DNA from: Enterocola sp045654205
Lineage (GTDB): Bacteria; Bacteroidota; Bacteroidia; Bacteroidales; Paludibacteraceae
NCBI GenBank assembly: GCA_045654205.1
Contig: JAZOMZ010000001.1
Coordinates: 62,001-126,000 of the forward strand
Reading direction: 5' to 3'
Length of the DNA stretch: 64,000 nucleotides
Shown here: one piece after another, positions 44,604 to 53,167 of the stretch
Position numbering within the stretch: position 1 is the first letter of the stretch
Layout: each line of letters opens with the position of its first letter
The notes under the pieces: model-generated
Database searches by the model: none
What the model was told of the DNA's origin: nothing
The model's input: the letters and a program-made list of their open reading frames with translations, nothing else
Translations under genes and position numbers: made by a program

Positions 44604-44612
44604 GTATGAGAA

Positions 44613-44849
44613 TTATTTAACGTTTTTTTCGATGAATGCGATTGCATCACCAACTGTAGAGATGTTTTCTGCTTCTTCTTCTGGAATAGAGATTCCGAAT
44701 TCTTTTTCGAAGTCCATGATCATTTCAACGGTGTCTAGAGAATCTGCACCTAGATCATTAGAGAAGCTAGCTTCATTTACTACTTGGCTTTCTTCAACGC
44801 CTAATTTTTCAACGATAATTGCTTTTACTTTTTCTGCAACTGCTGACAT
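44613..44849 (-). CDS. acpP: Acyl carrier protein
   Basis: 78 residues. DLGADSLDTVEMIM carries the Ser that takes 4'-phosphopantetheine (DSL). Acidic four-helix protein of typical length. First gene of the acpP-fabF-rnc-fadD unit; a -7-like TATCTTTG is on the minus strand at 44897-44890 without a good -33. Confidence 0.96.
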   Translation of the reverse strand: MSAVAEKVKAIIVEKLGVEESQVVNEASFSNDLGADSLDTVEMIMDFEKEFGISIPEEEAENISTVGDAIAFIEKNVK

Positions 44850-44936
44850 AACATTAAATTTTAGTTAATAATTTGTTTTTATTGCGATGCAAAGATAACG
44901 ATAAAATAATAAGTAGAGTAATTTTTTAACAAAAAA

Positions 44937-44972
44937 ATGCACAGATTTTTAAAATCTGTGCAATAAATGGTA
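44937..44972 (-). terminator. Terminator of the META-domain gene
   Basis: Stem TGCACAGATTTT / AAAATCTGTGCA; on the minus strand it is followed by seven T (A-run at 44931-44937). Confidence 0.75.
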
Positions 44973-45014
44973 TTATTTAATACGAATTATATGTTTTGAA
45001 ACATTTTTGTAAAA

Positions 45015-45428
45015 TTATTTTATAGGAGATAATTCCATAATAACTTGACCATTGTTGTCTTTAAATTCCATTTTAGAGTTGTCGTAACTTACAGAAGAAA
45101 CTTGACCTAATGCAGAGAATATAGCGTCTTCTACTGTCATATCAAAACAAAGTTTTTTTGTAGAACCTACATTTGATAATGTAATAGCGTCTGTATTTTC
45201 ATTTACTTCAAAATCTCCGAAGAAATTGTTGCAGCCTGTGTTGCCACTGAATCTAGCTTCTTCTTTTTGGAATGATATAAATGGAACTTCTTCTTCAGTT
45301 GTATTTACTTCAATTCCTAATACGTTGTCAATTTTCCAATCTCCAGAAATATTAGCAGCAACATATTTATTTGAAGAACATGACATACACATAACACTCA
45401 ATACAATTGATAAAATAATGTTTTTCAT
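45015..45428 (-). CDS. META-domain (HslJ-like) lipoprotein
   Basis: 137 residues. Lipobox MSC within LSVMCMSC, then a META domain: SGDWKIDNVLGIEV, FSGNTGCNNFFGDFEVNEN (the diagnostic G-x-x-G-C-N), VGSTKKLC and NGQVIMELSPI. HslJ-type proteins are surface lipoproteins linked to stress or novobiocin resistance. Single-gene unit with its own terminator. Confidence 0.85.
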   Translation of the reverse strand: MKNIILSIVLSVMCMSCSSNKYVAANISGDWKIDNVLGIEVNTTEEEVPFISFQKEEARFSGNTGCNNFFGDFEVNENTDAITLSNVGSTKKLCFDMTVEDAIFSALGQVSSVSYDNSKMEFKDNNGQVIMELSPIK

Positions 45429-45493
45429 AACTTATAATTTAATTTGTTTACTTCTTTTAGACCCTCAACTTTTATAAAGGTTTAATTTAACTC

Positions 45494-46114
45494 TTAATTA
45501 ATGTAGTCTAACATTACAAGAAACTCCCCATCCGCACTAATACTGCATTCTTCCGCAGTACATTCGTTCAAAGTTCCTTGCCAAAGGGCAGTAAAATCAT
45601 AGATAGGATATTTTAGTCCTTCGCTAGAAAGATTCTTTGCACCAAAATTGATTATAGACACTTGCTCGCCAATCTTTGAATCGAATTTAATATAATCCTT
45701 GCATGGGAATATGCTACAGTAGTCTGTATACATTATTATATTAAGACCCATTCTTCTGTATTCCATTAGCAGACTAATATTGCCAATGGTGTGGCATTCT
45801 CTTTTGCCTGTGGCACCAAGGATAGCAATATTTTTATAACCTAAATCTTTTGCGTAGTTCACTGCCTTTGTTAGGTCGTTGGTTTCTTGGTCATCTACCT
45901 GAATGAAATGCAATTTGCCTTTTAGTTGTTCGCTTATAGAGTCGCCATCGCCAATTGTTGCCATAGGCATTTTACCTATATTAATAAAGGTATTGGCAGC
46001 GCCATCGCAACAGATTACTTTGTCGCATTGTGTGAGTATGCTAAGAGGCAACTTGTGAGTAGGGTAGTCGCCTTCGGCCAAAATAACAACTTCTATTTCG
46101 TTAAGCTTTAGCAT
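45494..46114 (-). CDS. Thiamine pyrophosphokinase
   Basis: 206 residues. CDGAANTFI near residue 35, IGDGDSIS with Asp, DQETNDLTKAVNYAKDLGYKNIAILGATGKRECHTIGN split across the ATP- and thiamine-binding regions; these match bacterial thiamine pyrophosphokinase (ThiN). Converts thiamine to thiamine diphosphate. Overlaps the transporter gene upstream by 14 bases. Confidence 0.9.
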   Translation of the reverse strand: MLKLNEIEVVILAEGDYPTHKLPLSILTQCDKVICCDGAANTFINIGKMPMATIGDGDSISEQLKGKLHFIQVDDQETNDLTKAVNYAKDLGYKNIAILGATGKRECHTIGNISLLMEYRRMGLNIIMYTDYCSIFPCKDYIKFDSKIGEQVSIINFGAKNLSSEGLKYPIYDFTALWQGTLNECTAEECSISADGEFLVMLDYIN

Positions 46115-46703
46115 TGTTCATTAGTTTTGTCCACTCTCTGTAACCAGCCACTGCCACTATTATATATAATGTGTAAAGTGCGGCGGTGAAATATAGATCT
46201 GTGATAAGATATAAAACTACACTAACAAAATTTACAAATATCCAACCAAACCATTGCTCTTTATATTTTTTGGCAAGCCAATAAAGAGAAATGATAGTGG
46301 CGCTAGAGGCAAGTCCGTCTAGTGTGTTGTATAGTAAATTTTCTGTTGCGGAAATGGTATGTAGTACATAGATAAGTGCTGCGGATAATGCCACCATTAC
46401 TACCGCAGAATTTACAAGCACTTTTTTAGGAATGCTAGTAATAGGTAATTCCTTTTGATCTGAAGTTTTAGAATATTTCCACATTAACATTCCGTATATA
46501 GCTGCAAGTATATTATATAGACTCATACAACCTAGGGCGTAAATGCCTTCGGAGAAATATATTAATGTGTAAATGGCAGACATAACAATGTTCACAATCC
46601 ATAGAGATGAACTTGCTCTGTATTCATAATAAAGGTATATTAAACCTAATATTGTGCCTACTATCTCTAGTATTTGTATTATGTTGCCAGATAGGAATCC
46701 CAT
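46101..46703 (-). CDS. PnuC-family vitamin transporter, likely thiamine (PnuT)
   Basis: 200 residues with seven to eight short membrane helices. Conserved WxxW-like aromatic sites, for example SLYWLAKKYKEQWFGWIFVN, as in PnuC channels. The family carries nicotinamide riboside (PnuC) or thiamine (PnuT); translational overlap with thiamine pyrophosphokinase favours thiamine. No TPP riboswitch was found upstream, because only 2 bases separate it from the regulator gene. Confidence 0.85.
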   Translation of the reverse strand: MGFLSGNIIQILEIVGTILGLIYLYYEYRASSSLWIVNIVMSAIYTLIYFSEGIYALGCMSLYNILAAIYGMLMWKYSKTSDQKELPITSIPKKVLVNSAVVMVALSAALIYVLHTISATENLLYNTLDGLASSATIISLYWLAKKYKEQWFGWIFVNFVSVVLYLITDLYFTAALYTLYIIVAVAGYREWTKLMNNAKA

Positions 46704-46705
46704 AC

Positions 46706-47410
46706 TTATTCGTATTTAGCAATTCTACGAAGCATTTCTAAATCTAAGATTTTAATACTTCTACCTGTTACACTCACAAGTCCATCTGCTGAGAATTGTG
46801 AAAGTGTTCTTATGGCATTAGAAGTAGTCATATTTGATAGACTAGCAAGGTCTTCTCTAGAAAGATTTAATATAAGTGTAGCTCCGTCTTCTAGTGTGCC
46901 ATAGTTGTCTCTTATGTGCAGAATGGCTTCTGCAAGGCGGCCACGTAGGTGTTTTTGTGTAAGCACAATACCACGAGAATCTGAAATGCCAAGGTCGATA
47001 GATAGGAATCTGATAAACTCAAAAGCAAGTTTTGCGTTTTCGCTTAATAGTTTTGTAATTACTTCCTTTGGAATAGCAAAAATAACGCATGCTTCTACAG
47101 CGTATGCGGTTGTTAAGTATTTTTCGCCCGCAAACATAGCTCTATAACCAAAAAGTTCGTTTGGCTTAATGATGCGAACTATTTGGCTACGCACGCCAAC
47201 TCCTTCTTTGTTGATTTTTACAAACCCACTTAATACACCTAAAAGCTTTGTTGGCTCTTCTCCGTCTGAATAAATAATAGAGTTTTTCTTATAGCTAATA
47301 AATTCTATATTAGCCTCTAGATAATCTTGCTCTTCTTTGGTTAAAGACTGCCAAAGTTCTAGGTTTTCAATCACTTGTTTTGTGTTGTAAGTTTTCTTTC
47401 TACTTGCCAT
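46706..47410 (-). CDS. Crp/Fnr-family transcription regulator
   Basis: 234 residues from the ATG at 47410 (13 upstream codons lack support). An N-terminal cNMP-binding barrel (about 25-140: NSIIYSDGEEPTKLLGVLSGFVKI; PNELFGYRAMF) and a C-terminal winged helix (LSREDLASLSNMTTSNAIRTLSQF). Ligand unknown. First gene of a unit with the transporter and thiamine kinase, which it may regulate. Divergent from the Lrp-type gene across about 180 bases. Confidence 0.88.
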   Translation of the reverse strand: MASRKKTYNTKQVIENLELWQSLTKEEQDYLEANIEFISYKKNSIIYSDGEEPTKLLGVLSGFVKINKEGVGVRSQIVRIIKPNELFGYRAMFAGEKYLTTAYAVEACVIFAIPKEVITKLLSENAKLAFEFIRFLSIDLGISDSRGIVLTQKHLRGRLAEAILHIRDNYGTLEDGATLILNLSREDLASLSNMTTSNAIRTLSQFSADGLVSVTGRSIKILDLEMLRRIAKYE

Positions 47411-47590
47411 TATATCAAATCTATGCTTAGAAAATATGTTCTTCGGCACAAAAATACAATATTTTTCTCAAATTATCATAATTTTTATTGTTTTTATTTA
47501 GAAAGTTTTATCTTTTTAGAATGTATTTAATATAATTTTACTTAAGAATTATATTAAAGTGTACTATTTTTGTAACAATGTAAAGTTTTA

Positions 47591-48073
47591 ATGATGGAAA
47601 AAATTACATTAGATAAATTAGACGAAAAGATTCTACAGTTAGTATCTTCAAATGCTAGAACTCCTTTTCTAGAAGTGGCACGTGAATGCAATGTTTCAGG
47701 TGCGGCTATTCACCAACGTGTGCAAAAACTTATTAGTTTGGGTGTTATAACAGGTTCTGAGTTTACATTAGACCCAGTTAAGGTGGGTTATACCACATGT
47801 GCTTATATGGGTATTTTTCTGAAAGACGCAAATGACTTTACAAATGTGGTTGCTGGTCTTAAGAGCATTCCAGAAGTGGTAGAATGCCACTACACCACAG
47901 GTAAATTTGCTCTATACGTGAAGATTTATGCTCGCGACAACAAACATTTCCTAAGCATCATCCACGACAAAATCCAAAACATCAAAGGCATCGCCTCTAC
48001 CGAAACACTTATCTCTCTTGGCGAAGCCTTCCGTCGCCAACTCCCAGTAGAAGGCATCGGCACCGAAGAATAA
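47591..48073 (+). CDS. Lrp/AsnC-family transcription regulator
   Basis: 160 residues. N-terminal HTH (LDEKILQLVSSNARTPFLEVA, then NVSGAAIHQRVQKLISLGVI) and a C-terminal RAM ligand domain (GYTTCAYMGIFL; VVECHYTTGKFALYVKI). Usually senses amino acids. Two ATGs open the frame; the first is taken. A -7-like TATTTTTG is at 47565-47572. Confidence 0.9.
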   Translation: MMEKITLDKLDEKILQLVSSNARTPFLEVARECNVSGAAIHQRVQKLISLGVITGSEFTLDPVKVGYTTCAYMGIFLKDANDFTNVVAGLKSIPEVVECHYTTGKFALYVKIYARDNKHFLSIIHDKIQNIKGIASTETLISLGEAFRRQLPVEGIGTEE

Positions 48074-48096
48074 TCATGTAGTAAGTAGTGAAACAC

Positions 48097-48138
48097 AAAT
48101 AAAAACTCCGAAGGTTTGAACTTTCGGAGTTTTTGTTG
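48097..48138. terminator. Bidirectional terminator
   Basis: AAAAACTCCGAAGGTT, loop, AACTTTCGGAGTTTTT between the convergent Lrp-type and meaB genes. Confidence 0.85.
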
Positions 48139-48169
48139 ATATTTTCGTAGGAGTTGAATTTAGCTCCTA

Positions 48170-49252
48170 TTATTTTTTGAAATACGAATCTAGGAGTTTG
48201 CTAGCAGCAATGAATGAGCTTATCTCGTCATTGCTGATTTTTATTTCCATGTCTGAAAGTTGTGCTTCTATTTCTGGATTTTTGTAGAAATGGTTGCGTA
48301 GGGCTTCGTCAATGGTTTCATACATCCAATATTTTGCTTGGAGTTTGCGTTTTACGTCGAAATAACCATTCTTCTTTGTGAAGGCAATGTACTCTTCCAT
48401 CATTTGCCAAACTTCTTCTATGCCTATTTTGTGGAATGCTGAGCAGGTAAGCACTTTTGGTACCCAACCAGACTCGTGAGCAGGGAATAGGTGAAGTGCG
48501 TTTTGAAATTGACATTGAGCAAGTTTTGCTTTTTCTAGGTTTGCACCTTCGGCTTTGTTTATTATAATGCCGTCTGCCATTTCCATAATACCACGTTTGA
48601 TGCCTTGTAGCTCATCGCCTGTGCCTGCAAGTTGGATAAGTAGGAAAAAGTCTACCATAGAGTGCACGGCAGTTTCGCTTTGGCCTACACCTACAGTTTC
48701 TATAATAATCTTGTCAAAACCAGCTGCTTCGCAAAGCACTACAGTTTCTCTAGTTTTGCGTGCTACACCACCAAGAGAGCCTGCCGATGGCGAAGGGCGA
48801 ATAAATGCTTTGTCGCTTACAGAAAGTTCTTCCATACGGGTTTTGTCGCCCAGAATACTACCTTTAGACCTTTCTGAACTAGGGTCGATGGCAAGCACCG
48901 CAAGTTTGCTACCTTTGTTTACAAGGTGCATACCTAATGCTTCAATAAATGTACTTTTGCCAGCACCTGGCACACCTGTAATGCCTATGCGAGAAGAACG
49001 ACTTGCGTATGGCAAGCATTTTTCAATCACTTCTTGTGATAGGGCATAATGCTCTGGCAATGTGCTTTCTACAAGTGTAACGGCTTGTCCTAAAATAGAA
49101 ATATCTCCTTTTAGGATGCCTTCTACATATTCACCAGAGGTAAGAGTGCGTTTTCTTTTTACTCTCACTAGGTATGGATTTACAGAAGGTGGCTGTGCAA
49201 TACCTTTGTTTACTGTAAGTCCTTTATATTGTGGATTATTTTCTGGATGCAT
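48170..49252 (-). CDS. meaB: Methylmalonyl-CoA mutase-associated GTPase
   Basis: 360 residues. P-loop GITGVPGAGKSTFIEALG (about 90-107), DPSSERSKGSILGDKTRM, ETVGVGQSETAV, INKAEGAN for guanine recognition (N-K-x-x rather than strict NKxD) and a C-terminal dimerisation region. Protects and reloads the B12 cofactor of methylmalonyl-CoA mutase, whose gene is not in the window. Succinate/propionate metabolism is typical of the group. Confidence 0.9.
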   Translation of the reverse strand: MHPENNPQYKGLTVNKGIAQPPSVNPYLVRVKRKRTLTSGEYVEGILKGDISILGQAVTLVESTLPEHYALSQEVIEKCLPYASRSSRIGITGVPGAGKSTFIEALGMHLVNKGSKLAVLAIDPSSERSKGSILGDKTRMEELSVSDKAFIRPSPSAGSLGGVARKTRETVVLCEAAGFDKIIIETVGVGQSETAVHSMVDFFLLIQLAGTGDELQGIKRGIMEMADGIIINKAEGANLEKAKLAQCQFQNALHLFPAHESGWVPKVLTCSAFHKIGIEEVWQMMEEYIAFTKKNGYFDVKRKLQAKYWMYETIDEALRNHFYKNPEIEAQLSDMEIKISNDEISSFIAASKLLDSYFKK

Positions 49253-49263
49253 AATTTAGATAA

Positions 49264-49746
49264 TTAATACCTTGGTCTTAACACTGTTCCCGATAGTGTT
49301 AGTCTTTTCGTTGGTGTATTTGAGTAAATGTATATTGATTTATTGAATTTACCTTTTATTTCTTTTGGGTCTATCACAAAACGTATTGTTCCACCCTCAT
49401 CAAAGGCGTATTTGTCTATAAGTTCTCTTTCAAGGATAGTTACGCCAGGAGCGGTAATGATGCGGTGTATTTTAAGAGTATCAAGTCCTTCGTTGCAGAA
49501 GTTGAAATCATACTCCAAGTCTTGTCTTAGAGTGTCGATTACACCAAAATGATAACTTTCTATCTCTAAGGCGAATATAGGTTCTTGGCTAATAATGATA
49601 GAGTCGGCTGCAATAGAATCTGTTAGGGTAGAATCTACTACTGCAATCTCTTCCTTCTCTTTATTTTTCTTGTTTTTTGCTTTTGGTTTGGCTACAATAT
49701 TCAGAGAAAGAAACAATAATAATATAATTGGAATTATGTTTTTCAT
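49264..49746 (-). CDS. DUF1573-like exported protein
   Basis: 160 residues from the ATG at 49746, where a signal peptide begins (KNIIPIILLLFLSLNIVAK); the frame is open 20 codons further but those lie on the terminator. A Lys/Ser-rich linker precedes a short Ig-like domain (FALEIESYHFGVIDTLRQDL, then FNFCNEGLDTLKI and DPKEIKGKFNKSIYIYSN), the DUF1573 pattern. Extracytoplasmic, function unknown. Neighbouring gene is another DUF1573 protein. Confidence 0.75.
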   Translation of the reverse strand: MKNIIPIILLLFLSLNIVAKPKAKNKKNKEKEEIAVVDSTLTDSIAADSIIISQEPIFALEIESYHFGVIDTLRQDLEYDFNFCNEGLDTLKIHRIITAPGVTILERELIDKYAFDEGGTIRFVIDPKEIKGKFNKSIYIYSNTPTKRLTLSGTVLRPRY

Positions 49747-49777
49747 GTCATTTTTTAATATGAATGTAAAGGTACAA

Positions 49778-49816
49778 AAAAAGAGCGAAACATGAAAATG
49801 TTTCACTCTTTTATGT
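49778..49816 (-). terminator. Terminator of the second DUF1573 gene
   Basis: GAGTGAAACATTTTCATGTTTCGCTC stem-loop on the minus strand (written with its short loop), followed by seven T. Confidence 0.7.
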
Positions 49817-49831
49817 CTCTCTATTTGAGAA

Positions 49832-50248
49832 TTAATTCTCAGGAGCAGGCTTAGGTTTAGGTATTACATTACCTTTAATATTCAACACAATCACTTGTGG
49901 CTTTTCTTCACCTGCTTGTTGATAGCGAACAGTGATGCTTTTGCTGAAGTTACCAGGACGTCCTGCTGGGTTGTAAGTAACTTTAATTAAACCTTTTTTC
50001 TTAGGAGCGATAGGTTCTTTTGGCCAGTTTGGAGTTGTGCAACCGCAAGAAGCTTGTACGTTTGTTAAAGTGATAGCTTTTTTACTGATGTTCTTGAATT
50101 CGAAATCGAAAGAAACTCTACCATCTACTTCGTTGATTGTACCGAAGTCGTGAACTCTTTCTTCAAATTGAATTGCTTGTTCTTCTTGTGCAAATAAAGC
50201 TCCACATACAGAGAATAATAGAGCTAATAGAAAAAATTTTGTTTTCAT
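49832..50248 (-). CDS. DUF1573 exported protein
   Basis: 138 residues from the ATG at 50248, start of a clear signal peptide (KTKFFLLALLFSVCGALFAQ). Core Ig-like domain: HDFGTINEVDGRVSFDFEF, QASCGCTTPNWP (the DUF1573 Cys pair), GLIKVTYNPAGRPGNFSKSI. Exported, widespread in Bacteroidota, role unknown. A -7-like TAAATTTG is on the minus strand at 50307-50300. Confidence 0.88.
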   Translation of the reverse strand: MKTKFFLLALLFSVCGALFAQEEQAIQFEERVHDFGTINEVDGRVSFDFEFKNISKKAITLTNVQASCGCTTPNWPKEPIAPKKKGLIKVTYNPAGRPGNFSKSITVRYQQAGEEKPQVIVLNIKGNVIPKPKPAPEN

Positions 50249-50424
50249 AATAGTGATATTTAATTTTAAACTTTGCAAAAATGTTACAATTACAAGACGC
50301 AAATTTACATAAAAAGTTTATTAACTCACTATTTTTTATTGTTTTTTTATTAAATAATCCTTTTTAATATATGTGTCGTTAAAAATAAAAAGAAATTAAT
50401 TATCTTTGTAAAAAAAATAAACTT

Positions 50425-51144
50425 ATGAAAATAGCATTAATAGGATACGGAAAAATGGGTAAAACCATTGAACAAATAGCCATTTCAAGAGGCCACGAAA
50501 TAGTTAGTAGAATTGATATAGACAATCAAGAAGACTTTAATAGTGAAGAATTTAAGTCTGCAGATGTGGCTATTGAGTTTACTGCGCCAAAAGTGGCAGT
50601 AGAAAATTATATAAAAGCATTCAATTCTGGTGTATCTGTAGTGTCTGGTACTACAGGTTGGACAGAGAAAATGCCAGAGGTGGAAGCACTATGCAACGAA
50701 AAAGGTTTGGCATTCTTCTGGACTTCAAACTTTAGCCTAGGCGTGAATGTTTTCTTTGCTGTAAACAAATATTTAGCAAAGATTATGAACCAATTTGAGA
50801 ACTACAATGTGAGCATGACAGAAGTTCACCATACACAAAAACTAGATGCTCCTAGTGGTACTGCAATTAGCTTGGCAGATGATATTCTTGCAAATTTAGA
50901 TAGAAAATCAGCTTGGGAACTTGGCGAAGCAGAAACTGCAGCAGACAAACTTCCTATCAAGGCTATACGTGAAGGTCAAGTGCCAGGTATTCATACTATT
51001 AGATACGAATCTGAAGTGGATTCAATCACTATTACTCATGATGCAAAAAGCAGAATGGGCTTTGCTTTAGGTGCTGTGCTTGCTGCTGAGTTTACTTGCG
51101 GCAAAAAAGGAATGCTTAGCATGAACGATATGTTAAAATTCTAA
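50425..51144 (+). CDS. dapB: 4-hydroxy-tetrahydrodipicolinate reductase
   Basis: 239 residues. Nucleotide loop GYGKMGKTIE (7-16), EFTAPKVAVEN, VSGTTGW, and the catalytic EVHHTQKLDAPSGTA (His-His and Lys). Lysine and meso-diaminopimelate synthesis. A -7 element TATCTTTG is at 50401-50408. First gene of the run dapB-lepB-WbqC-protease-recO. Confidence 0.95.
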   Translation: MKIALIGYGKMGKTIEQIAISRGHEIVSRIDIDNQEDFNSEEFKSADVAIEFTAPKVAVENYIKAFNSGVSVVSGTTGWTEKMPEVEALCNEKGLAFFWTSNFSLGVNVFFAVNKYLAKIMNQFENYNVSMTEVHHTQKLDAPSGTAISLADDILANLDRKSAWELGEAETAADKLPIKAIREGQVPGIHTIRYESEVDSITITHDAKSRMGFALGAVLAAEFTCGKKGMLSMNDMLKF

Positions 51145-51146
51145 TT

Positions 51147-52550
51147 ATGGTAAAGTTTAAAGAAATTCCGTTAAAGCAGTGGATCAAAGCCATAATAGCT
51201 ACTATCGTTTATGTGCTTTTTATTGTGTGGGTAGAGAATTATTGGTGGCTACTTTTGTTGCCATTAATTTTAGATGTTTATTTGACCAAATTTGTACCTT
51301 GGACATTTTGGAAGAAGACTAAAAATAAATTCTTGTATAGTGTAATGAGTTGGGTGGATGCCATCGTGTTTGCACTTATAGCGGTTTATTTCATCAATAC
51401 ATTCCTATTCCAAAACTATAAAATACCAACATCTTCACTAGAAAAATCACTTCTTGTAGGTGATTATCTGCTTGTTGATAAGGTTTCTTATGGCCCTCGT
51501 GTGCCAATGACTCCGCTCTCATTTCCACTTGCACAACATACATTGCCAATATTGAACTGTAAATCATACATAGAAACTCCTTCTTGGGAGTATCGTAGAT
51601 TGGCGGGACTTGATACTATCAAGGCTCTTGATATTGTTGTGTTCAACTTCCCTGCAGGAGATACTGTGGCAATGAAGATGCAAATGCCAGATTATTACAC
51701 TCTTTGTGAGTATTATGGCAGAGAAAATGTATGGAAGAACAAAGAGGTTTTTGGGGAAATTGAGGTTCGCCCAGTGGATAGACGTGAAAACTATGTAAAA
51801 CGTTGTGTTGGTCTGCCAGGAGATAGCCTTCAAATTATAGATGGTCAGATTTATATCAATGGATTGATTCAAAAAAATCCTGCAAATCTTCAAAAGAATT
51901 ATCTCGTAATGACAGATGGCAGAAAAATTTCTGAAGAACAATTCAAGAGATTGGGTGTGAGCGTTGATGATAGAAATTTGATAAATAGTTGGAGAAATGG
52001 GGATGTTATTTTACAAAATCTCCAATATCCTGTAAATGAAAACAATTCTTACAATCCTGTTTATTACTTGCCACTTACTGTGCAATCATTAAATATGATT
52101 AGAAATTTCCCAAATGTGTTGGAAGTTATAGAAGATCCAGATTTGTTTGCACATCAAGTATATCCAAAGGCTTATACACATTGGACTCGTGATGATTATG
52201 GTCCAATCTACATTCCTCGCAAGGGTGCAACAGTGCAAGTTAATATGGAAAATTATCCTCTTTACGAACGCTTGATACGCACATACGAGGGTAACGACCT
52301 TCAAGTAAAAGATTCTACCATTTATATCAATGGTGAGGTGGCAACAGAATATACCTTCAAGATGAATTATTACTGGATGATGGGTGACAATCGCCACAAT
52401 TCAGAAGACTCTCGCTTCTGGGGGTATGTACCAGAAGACCATATAGTGGGAAAACCTCTATTTGTTTGGTTGTCTATTGATAAGGATAAATCTGGTTTCA
52501 GTGCCATTAGATGGAACAGATTCTTTAAATGGGTTGACGATATTAAATGA
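51147..52550 (+). CDS. lepB: Signal peptidase I, long Bacteroidota form
   Basis: 467 residues, larger than E. coli LepB (324). Two N-terminal membrane segments (about 12-50) and a third near 68-86. Catalytic Ser in IPTSSLEKSLLVGDYLLV, general-base Lys in ENYVKRCVGLPGDSL, then GDNRHNSEDSRFWGYVPEDHIVGK. The part between (about 255-370) is an insertion typical of this phylum. Cleaves signal peptides on the periplasmic face. Confidence 0.93.
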   Translation: MVKFKEIPLKQWIKAIIATIVYVLFIVWVENYWWLLLLPLILDVYLTKFVPWTFWKKTKNKFLYSVMSWVDAIVFALIAVYFINTFLFQNYKIPTSSLEKSLLVGDYLLVDKVSYGPRVPMTPLSFPLAQHTLPILNCKSYIETPSWEYRRLAGLDTIKALDIVVFNFPAGDTVAMKMQMPDYYTLCEYYGRENVWKNKEVFGEIEVRPVDRRENYVKRCVGLPGDSLQIIDGQIYINGLIQKNPANLQKNYLVMTDGRKISEEQFKRLGVSVDDRNLINSWRNGDVILQNLQYPVNENNSYNPVYYLPLTVQSLNMIRNFPNVLEVIEDPDLFAHQVYPKAYTHWTRDDYGPIYIPRKGATVQVNMENYPLYERLIRTYEGNDLQVKDSTIYINGEVATEYTFKMNYYWMMGDNRHNSEDSRFWGYVPEDHIVGKPLFVWLSIDKDKSGFSAIRWNRFFKWVDDIK

Positions 52551-53167
52551 CAAGTCCATTAATCATACCACCATACGCAGGGAATATTCAATATTATTCC
52601 CTGTTTGCGCATTATAAAGAGGTGTTGCTTGAAAAAAATGCACATTATGTTAAGCAAACCTACAGAAATAGATGTCAGATTCTAACAGCAAATGGAGTGA
52701 TGAATTTAACTATTCCTGTCGAAAAGGTTTCTGGTGAGAAAGTCTTGGATAAGGATGTTAGAATATCTTCTACAGATTGGCAACGTGTTCATTGGAATGC
52801 TATTGAGTCTGCATATAATAATAGTCCATTCTTCTTGTATTATGAAGATGATATTAGGCCTATGTACGAAAAGAAATTTGAGTTCCTTTTGGATTTTAAT
52901 CTTCAGTTACAAGAAATTCTAGTTTCGTTATTAGGTTTAAATACAAACTTTAAACTAACAGAAAGTTATATAAATTTACATGAAAATGATTTAAGAGAAG
53001 TGCTTTCTCCTAAATATAAAGGTGAAATCACAAATTTTAATTCAGTACCATATTATCAAGTATTCAAAGAAAGGTTTGGGTTTGTAGAAAACTTAAGTGT
53101 GTTTGATTTGCTGTTTAATATGGGAAATGAAAGTATTTTAATCTTAGACAAATCATATAAACTATGA
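52547..53167 (+). CDS. WbqC-family protein
   Basis: 206 residues. PPYAGNIQYYSLFAHYKEVLLE at the N-terminus, YRNRCQILTANGVMNLTIPV and PFFLYYEDDIRPMYEK are the WbqC hallmarks. Proposed to act in glycan or sugar-nucleotide modification. ATGA overlap with lepB and with the protease gene. Confidence 0.88.
   Translation: MTSPLIIPPYAGNIQYYSLFAHYKEVLLEKNAHYVKQTYRNRCQILTANGVMNLTIPVEKVSGEKVLDKDVRISSTDWQRVHWNAIESAYNNSPFFLYYEDDIRPMYEKKFEFLLDFNLQLQEILVSLLGLNTNFKLTESYINLHENDLREVLSPKYKGEITNFNSVPYYQVFKERFGFVENLSVFDLLFNMGNESILILDKSYKL

Noticed and set aside
46704..47590. TPP riboswitch for the thiamine unit
   Set aside because: No THI-box helices seen upstream of the transporter or of the regulator.
48555..49049. 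164-codon frame opposite meaB
   Set aside because: Shadow of a conserved GTPase gene whose motifs are all on the minus strand.
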